From contig NTMA01000008.1 in NCBI GenBank assembly GCA_002917075.1, forward strand, positions 248,001 through 312,000: a stretch of DNA of 64,000 nt, written 5' to 3'. The translations under genes and the position numbers were made by a program. This stretch comes from Hawksworthiomyces lignivorus. Taxonomy: Eukaryota > Ascomycota > Sordariomycetes > Ophiostomatales > Ophiostomataceae. Below, in pieces: positions 57,381 through 64,000 of the stretch (the stretch's first letter is position 1; each line of letters starts with the position of its first letter). Below the pieces are notes generated by a model. The model saw nothing but the letters and a program-made list of their open reading frames with translations. It did not search any database and was not told the origin of the DNA.

Positions 57381-59335
57381 ATGGCGAAGGAACACGTTGA
57401 CGGAGACCTTATACCAGGAACCGAGTGGATATTCACATCCGACTCGTCTGTTTCTAGTACTGCTAAGGATGCTGGAGAGGAAAAGCTCGTTCTCGTCCCA
57501 GCTCCCTCTCCAACGGATCCACATGATCCTCTCAACTGGAGCAACACGTGGAAGGCGATTGTCATCGTCAACCAATTCGTCTTCGTCTTCGTCTCTATCA
57601 TGACGCCGCTTGCCATTGCGCCTCTGACGCAGATCTTCATGGCCGAGTTTGACAAGACGATCCCCCAAGTCAATTTACTCTTTGGAGTGGCTGCCATCAC
57701 GCTCGGCTATGCCAACTTTCTCATCGTGCCTGCGGCCAACGTCTTTGGCCGCCGCCCTGTTGTTTTTGTCTGCGGCGTGGTGTGCCTTCTCGCCAACGTC
57801 TGGCAGGCCCTCGTCACCAGCTATCCCAGCTTTCTCGGTGCGCGTGTCATTTCTGGCCTGGGTGCCGCTGCCAACGAGTCCATTATGCCGATGATTGTGG
57901 CGGACGTCTTGTTCTTGCATCAGCGTGGCCGGTCCATGGCGCTTTATTTGTAGGCTCTAGCTGCTTTCCTTAGCCATCGTTTCTTTCCGCATATATCTTG
58001 CATGAACGCATACTGACTTCTGTAGCTGGGCGTATTTTCTCGGCCTCTTCTTTGGCCCCATCATTTCGGGAAGCATTGCCCTGCAGATCAACTGGCGCTG
58101 GTTTGTAAGACAGCCTTGGCGGCCCTCCGCTCTATCTGTTCTTTATTTCTTGCTTGCGTTTTTGAAGAAATCAGAAAGCTGACGGTATCCTCTACATAGT
58201 TCTGGGTCTGTGCCATTCTTCAAGGAGTATCTCTGGTTCTCATCGTCATAGCACTGCCAGAAACCAAATACAACCGGATAGATGAGAGCCATCTCGGTGG
58301 AATCTCCACGGCACCGAAAGCAGTTGGCACGACCGCCGGCACAGACTCCGACGTAGGCGAAAAATCAGCCCCGTCAGCGGCAGTCGGAGAGAGCACCGCT
58401 AACGCCGATCTCGCAAACGTGGAGGGCCAGGCCGCCGGCCCGCTTCCCAGCAAGCTGACCCCAGACGGCGCGGGCAGCCCGCTCCTGGGCCGGGGCCGGC
58501 CGTCGCGCCACCAGATGTCGCTGGTGCCGCGGCCACGGTTTGCGCACGGGCTCGCCATGGTGGTGCGGGACGTGGTGTCGCCGGTGCAGATCCTGGTGCT
58601 GTATCCGATCGTGACGTGGGCGTCGCTGGTCATGGGCTTCGCGGCCAACTCGCTGCTGGCGCTCAACCTGACGCAGGCGCAGGTGTTTGGCCCGCCACCC
58701 TACCTGTTCACGGCGGCCCAGATCGGCTACGTCAACTTTGCCTTTGCCGCCGGCGCCGTGCTCGCGCTGGTCACGGCGGGCCCCCTGTCGGACTGGATCG
58801 CCCTGCGCACGGCGCGGCGCAACGGCGGCCTGCTCGAAGCCGAGATGCGCCTGCCGGCCCTGGTGCCCTTTGTCGCCACCAACCTCGTCGGCATGACCAT
58901 CGCCGCCGTCGGCTATCAGCGCAGCTGGGACTGGGCCGTCATCGTCGTCGTCGGCTATGGGCTCGTCGGCGTGCAGGTCGTCGGCATCCCAGCCATTGTC
59001 ATCGCCTACGCGGTCGACTCGTACAAGCACCTGCCCGGCGAGATCATGATCGCCGCGACCATCGTCAAGAACACATTCGGGGTGAGCATTCAAACAGTCC
59101 CTTGCCGGGCCTCTTTTGCACCCTCTTTCTGAAGACTGACTTTGCTAACCCTGTTGAATGGCAGTTTGGCATGATCTTTTTCTACAACGACTGGGCCGCG
59201 CAGGGCTACATCGCGCCAGTGCTGACTCTCATGGCCCTGACGGTCGGATTCTCCGTGCTGGGACTTCTCATCTTTCTACCGTATGGCAAGGCATTCCGCC
59301 GGTGGACCAAGGACTCCAAGCTACACTCGTTATAA
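57381..59335 (+). CDS. MFS transporter, DHA1-type
   Basis: Model join(57381..57949,58026..58104,58200..59081,59165..59335), 566 aa. Three introns (76, 95 and 83 nt) keep frame; the first restores ALYFWAYFLGLFFGPIISG. The N-terminal half holds DPLNWSNTWKA, common before helix 1 in fungal DHA1 carriers. VNLLFGVAAITLGYANFLIVPAANVFGRRPV (drug-antiporter-like motif A region) and GARVISGLGAAANESIMPMIVADVLF follow. Then comes a long central cytoplasmic loop (~230-305, Ala/Gly/Ser-rich) and six more membrane segments ending in YGKAFRRWTKDSK. Such proteins export toxic compounds or carry small metabolites and cations (Hol1-like relatives); the substrate cannot be told. No biosynthetic genes surround it. 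Confidence 0.9.
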
Positions 59336-60917
59336 ATATCCAACAGGAGGGGTGCAATTATGCATTGCACACATTCAATATAGTGCAAGACCCGATGCCT
59401 CGATTGCGTTCTGCCTTAGGTCCCCTTGTTCAGTTTGTAGTAAATTTTGTAGATTGTGGCAATACAAATTATCAACTATGGTTTACGGAAAGTGGCGCTG
59501 TAGAAGGCAGAGAGAAGGGAAGGGAAGAAGCTATATAAAATCTCCAGTACACACAGCAAGAGGCTATCCTGTGGCATGTTCTGTTTTATCACTAGTGCTG
59601 TCAGCTTGAGCTCTCGTTTGGTGAATCAACATATGGTACGTGTCCAGGGTAAAGAGAGTGCCAATGTTATAGCCGTAAGCCTCGTGGGACGGCAGCGGCT
59701 TGCCTTTACAGCAAATGCTTATCTCACAAGAAACAGCGCCCACAGTGGCGGGCACGTTGCTGCAAATGGGGATTCTTTCTTTCTTTCAGCCAGCAGTTAT
59801 TTGACTCGATTGATTGCAGATGTGGTCATAATAGTTGTGGCTTGCAAATGTAGAATTTCATTTTTGCAAGAGAAAGCTACTAAAAAGACAGAAGAGAAGC
59901 AACTATGCATAATTACATACATGAGGTAAGCAAAGGAAGGAAGACCGCCAACACTCTTGTGAGGATGCCAATGATACAATTTGATTTTAATTGGAAGAGT
60001 AGAAAGCGTGGCTGATTTGGGCTACAATACTCACGTTGGGGCGCCCTTGTGTCAGCGAGTGCATAACTCTGACCAATCAGAGGCCAGTATTCTTAGGGCC
60101 TTAGGCACCTCTATCACATAGATAAATAGTGAGGCAATTAGGCTTAGATCGCTTAGATCACTTAGTTGGCCTCAATCAACAACACAATGCATTCTCCACA
60201 ACTGCGCTGACACCTTGTACTCCGCATTGCCTTTTTTCTTTTCAGTACATAGCTATTCTCTTCCTCCTTTCCTGCCTGATCTTATCATTCTTTTGGCCCC
60301 CAAAGTTCACATTTTCTTGGTCATAATACATACGAGTACATAAAGTAGCGTACGAGCGGTGTCCTCTTTCATCGAACATAAAACCACGTTATACCTAATC
60401 ACGAAAGTACTGCAAAAACGCCTCAGGCAGCCATTGGTCATTTGGTAGGAAGGCATGGATACTTGAAACCGGTTAACCGCCTGCCTCTTGCTTGACCTTT
60501 CTTTTTGGAAACCTATGTCATTACGTGCTTTATTTTCTTCGTAACTCGTCGTTTATGTATCTCCAATACTGGAAAATGAGTTAAATAGTTTGTTGCAGTA
60601 TCCATAAACATTCGCTTAATTAGAGCAGCATAAACAAGCTCGAGACTTCGACGACCTAATTATATCATTTTCTCTGCTAATGTCGGCTTCAAGAACCACC
60701 CTGGCGAACCTTAGGTGAACCGTTTACTCTTCAACTACTATTCTTCCGACCGCTGTACTACGCCGCAACTAACGTAAACTTGTCCGCGACCATACGCAAA
60801 GAAGCACCCTCGGTTGAACTTGCGACAACCACCGAAAGTTCCTAGACGCGGCGGGAAATTGGTGAGCTGCGCTCACCTTTGGCCAGAGATAAACAGTTGG
60901 GACGCCTGCGATCCACC
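59336..60917. other. Intergenic, no gene seen
   Basis: AT-rich sequence between the transporter and the HET-NACHT gene. Short plus and minus frames occur but none has support. Confidence 0.5.
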
Positions 60918-63900
60918 ATGCGTCTTCTCAAGGTCGAAGACGATGGCAGGCTTAGTTTGACTAAGGATCTTATCAGCAACATTCCATCTTATGCTATCCT
61001 GTCGCATACGTGGGGAACTGATGAAGAAGAGGTCACCTTCAAAGACATCATGGAAGGTGCTGGGAGAGACAAGGCTGGCTATCGCAAGATCCAGTTCTGC
61101 CGTGAACAGGTTGCTTCCAATGGTCTCCAATATTTCTGGGTAGACACCTGTTGCATTGACAAATCGAACAGCACAGAGTTGTCCGAGGCTATTAATTCTA
61201 TGTTCAAGTGGTATCAAAAAGCAACACGGTGCTACGTCTACCTGTCAGATGTGTCGAAAGATCAGAACGACGAGTTGCTCCGGTCCACCTGGAAGCTAGC
61301 TTTTCAGAAGAGTAGATGGTTCTTTCGTGGCTGGACGCTTCAAGAACTCATTGCGCCGTCGTCAGTGGAATTCTTCTCCAAAGAAGGCCAGCGACTCGGT
61401 GATAAGAATTCTCTCGAGCTGCTCCTTCATGAAATTACGGGGGTTGCAATCGACGCACTTCGGGGATGCGCCTTATCGGATTTCACCGTGGATGAGCGGA
61501 TGTCTTGGTCAGCCAGACGCGAAACAAAGCGCGAAGAAGATAGAGCTTACTCGTTACTGGGTATATTCAACGTTCATTTATTACCTATGTATGGCGAGGG
61601 AGTGAGCGAAGCTTTTAGACGGCTTCAAAAAAAAATCTCTAAGCGTCCAATTGTCGGTAGTAAATCTCGTATTGATATGTCTACTTATGGTAAGTGGTTA
61701 TTATCTCTTCGTAAAAATTCCGAGCATAAAAAATTTAATTTTTATATATAAAAGATTTTTATTGTTGTTAACGAATATGGCTAGAGTTACGAGCCTTTTA
61801 TCCAACGTTAATTCAAAACGACGAGACTATCGACAGAAAAGTCGAAATGCGAAAAGTCGAAATACGGAAAGAATTACTTAACTTGTTATACTTTAACCAT
61901 ATCGACGAACGACTTTTAACAATAAGACAAGCTCATAACAAAACATGCCAGTGGTTCCTCAATACGAAACAATACAAAGATTGGATCAATACAGAAACCT
62001 TACATGAACACCATGGATTTCTTTGGGTTAAAGGAAAACCTGGTGCTGGAAAGTCGATCTTAATGAAGTTCCTTGATTCTAAAGCGAAGAAGACGGCGGC
62101 CAAGTCCGATTCAAAGACGCTTGTCGTATCATTTTTCTTCAACGCGCGAGGCGAACACTTGGAGAAGTCCGCGGCTGGCCTTTATCGGTCTCTTCTGTGG
62201 CAGCTCTTCGAGAAGGCCGAAGATCTCCAAAGAATCTTGGATGATTTTGACTCCAACGCTGGACGCATCATTCAGAGGAAAGGTTGGCAACTAGAGAGTC
62301 TAAAAGAAACTTTAACCAAAGTTATCGAAAATCTTAAAGGCCGAACACTACAATTCTTTATTGATGCACTTGATGAATGTCACGACGACGATGTGACAGA
62401 TATGGTCTCATTTTTTGAAGACATAGGAGAACGCGCTGTCGAGGCCAAAGCCCATTTATATATTTGTTTTTCAAGCCGTCATTATCCGACAGTCAGCATC
62501 AAATGGGGCATCCAGATCGTCCTCGAAGATGAGACAGAGCACGACATTGATATTGCTCGATACGTCAAGTCGAAGGTAAACTTAGACGACACAAAGCAGG
62601 CAGACCGTCTGCGAACTCAGATACTAGAGAAATCCGCTGGAGTTTTCCTCTGGGTTGCTCTGGTTATCCCAATACTTAACAAAGCATGCGCCACTGGCCG
62701 AGTCGGTGATTACCAGAAATGCCTTGATGAGATTCCCCCTGGATTGGACGATTTATTTGAATTGATCCTGACGAGGAATACTGAGGATGTAGAAGAGCTT
62801 CGGTTCTGCATCCAATGGGTTCTCTTCGCTGCGCGGCCTTTGACATTGAAAGAGTACTTCTTCGCTATTCGCAATCGTAATGCTTCTGAGAGAACCATAT
62901 CCTGGGCTTCAGGCTATGTTTCTCTTGATAGTATGCATCGATTCCTGAACAACTCCTCCAAAGGTTTAGCGGAGGCAACCAGGACCTGGAGCATAAACGA
63001 AACTCCAACCGTTCAGTTCATTCATGAATCAGTCAGGGACTTCCTTCTTGCCAAGCAAAGACACCAAAAGCTCTGGCCATATCTCGATGGACCGTTCGCA
63101 GCCTATAGTCATGAAGTACTAACAGACCGCTGTTTGACCGAGATCAACTGCAGTGTTGACAACAGCTCACTTGCAAGATTCCAGCAGTCTATAGCTCTAC
63201 TTCTTCAAAGAACTTCATCACAGATAATGATTGATACCTCACAATCTGTACTTCCGAACGAAGTACTTCTAGAGGCTGGTTCTCTAGAAGCATCGGCATT
63301 GAGCCGATCGGCGTCTATTGAATTCCCACTTCTTGAATATGCAGTTCATCATGTGCTTTACCATGCAGATGCTGCCGATAGCGATACAATCAAGCAGGAG
63401 ATTTTCTTAAAGATGTTTCCCTTCAAATATTGGATATTTCTCGACAATCTTTTTGAGAGACATGAGATGCAGCGTCACACACTAGATGCGAGTCTCCTAT
63501 ATATACTTGCAGAGAATAACTTGCCGAAGCTCATAAAATGTGAGCTAAGTCGAGTCCCAAGCATAGACATCCAAGGAGAGCGTCATTTCTTTCCAATGTT
63601 TGCGGCTTGTGCCAAAGACAGTCAAGATGCAATTATAGCACTTTTAATACAAGGGACCAACCCACAAATCGACCAACAGCTAGCTGTAGAACTTCGACAT
63701 TTACGCGAACTCAAGCCTAGACAAGACCGAACGCCACTATCATGTGCCGCAGAAGAGGGCTACGAAGGTATTGTCAAGCTGCTGCTCGACACTGGCAAGG
63801 TCGATGTTGATTTTAAAGCTACGGGTTATGATGCTGGGAGGACGCCACTATCATATGCCGCAGAGGAGGGGCACGAAGGCATTGTTAAACTGTTGCTCGA

Positions 63901-64000
63901 CACTGGCAAGGTCGATGTTGACTCTCAGGTTACAGGCTATTATGATACTGGGCGAACGCCACTATCGTATGCCGCAGTAAGAGGCCACGAAGGTATTGTC
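60918..64000 (+). CDS. NLR: HET - NACHT - ankyrin protein (partial, runs off the window)
   Basis: Model join(60918..61689,61785..>64000); 996 codons visible, no stop before the edge. The 95-nt AT-rich intron (GTAAGT..TTAACGAATATGGCTAG) joins IDMSTY to ELRAFYPTL. Residues 1-~245 form a HET domain: YAILSHTWG (25-33), FWVDTCCIDK, WFFRGWTLQELIAP and RAYSLLGIFNVHLLPMYGEG. The NACHT P-loop GKPGAGKS is at 341-348, with LQFFIDALDECHDD and YICFSSRHYP. The leader KELLNLLYFNHIDERLLTIRQAH is typical of HET-D/E-like proteins. Ankyrin units start near residue 900 (TPLSCAAEEGYEGIVKLLLDTGKVDVD). HET is the cell-death effector in this class, NACHT the switch and the repeats the sensor. Here ankyrins replace the WD40 repeats of the HNWD genes. 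No break is seen in the visible part. Confidence 0.92.
63731..64000 (+). repeat. Near-identical ankyrin-coding units of 111 and 114 nt
   Basis: Blocks beginning ACGCCACTATCATRTGCCGC recur at 63731, 63842 and, with one more change, 63956. They encode TPLS(C/Y)AAEEG(Y/H)EGIVKLLLDTGKVDVD with a few differences, plus a short variable linker (FKATGYDAG, SQVTGYYDTG). The array continues past the window edge. Confidence 0.9.

Overview
The window is nuclear DNA of a filamentous ascomycete (Pezizomycotina, most likely Sordariomycetes). The evidence is many short GT..AG introns of 50-110 nt with CTAAC/CTGAC-like branch sites, Zn2Cys6 and HET-domain proteins, NACHT-ankyrin NLR genes, a tRNA-Leu with a short intron, and GC-rich exons in AT-richer spacers. 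Splice models below were joined by hand from conserved protein continuity and intron consensus; every multi-exon model given as intact keeps frame to the stop codon or to the window edge.

Layout. 1-4.2 kb: no recognisable gene, with a 16-N assembly gap next to a poly-G run. 4.2-11.5 kb: housekeeping block (acidic nuclear-type protein of unknown function on -, mitochondrial isoleucyl-tRNA synthetase on +, folylpolyglutamate synthase on +). 12.0 kb: tRNA-Leu(CAG) with a 10-nt intron. 13-14.9 kb: decayed HET-domain gene. 15.6-19.5 kb (-): NLR with an alpha/beta-hydrolase (SesB-like) domain, NACHT and 13 ankyrin repeats. 20.5-21.2 kb (-): small secreted protein. 22.5-31.6 kb: Zn2Cys6 regulator, anhydro-N-acetylmuramic acid kinase (AnmK) homologue, N-acetylmuramic acid-6-phosphate etherase (MurQ) homologue and a divergently transcribed anion:cation-symporter-type MFS permease. 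32.6 kb: Tc1/mariner-type transposase remnant. 33.6-38.7 kb: oleate hydratase (-) and D-2-hydroxyacid dehydrogenase (+). 38.7-44.2 kb: an old, diverged tandem duplication of a segment carrying an unknown Lys/Ser-rich gene. 44.2-59.3 kb: short-chain dehydrogenase (-), Rab4-like GTPase, GH2 beta-mannosidase, xylitol dehydrogenase and a DHA1-type MFS transporter (all +). 60.9 kb to the edge: HET-NACHT-ankyrin NLR, cut by the window.

The most striking unit is the apparent peptidoglycan-sugar salvage cluster. Uptake of an acidic amino sugar, phosphorylation by the AnmK-like kinase, and removal of the lactyl ether by MurQ would give GlcNAc-6-phosphate plus D-lactate, under an adjacent Zn2Cys6 regulator. 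A D-2-hydroxyacid dehydrogenase with a possible mitochondrial presequence lies 6 kb further on and could in principle handle the D-lactate. This is inference from gene content; both enzymes belong to families best known from bacteria. The two NLR genes have near-identical ankyrin units, suggesting recent repeat turnover, and together with the HET pseudogene they give the region an allorecognition/immune flavour.
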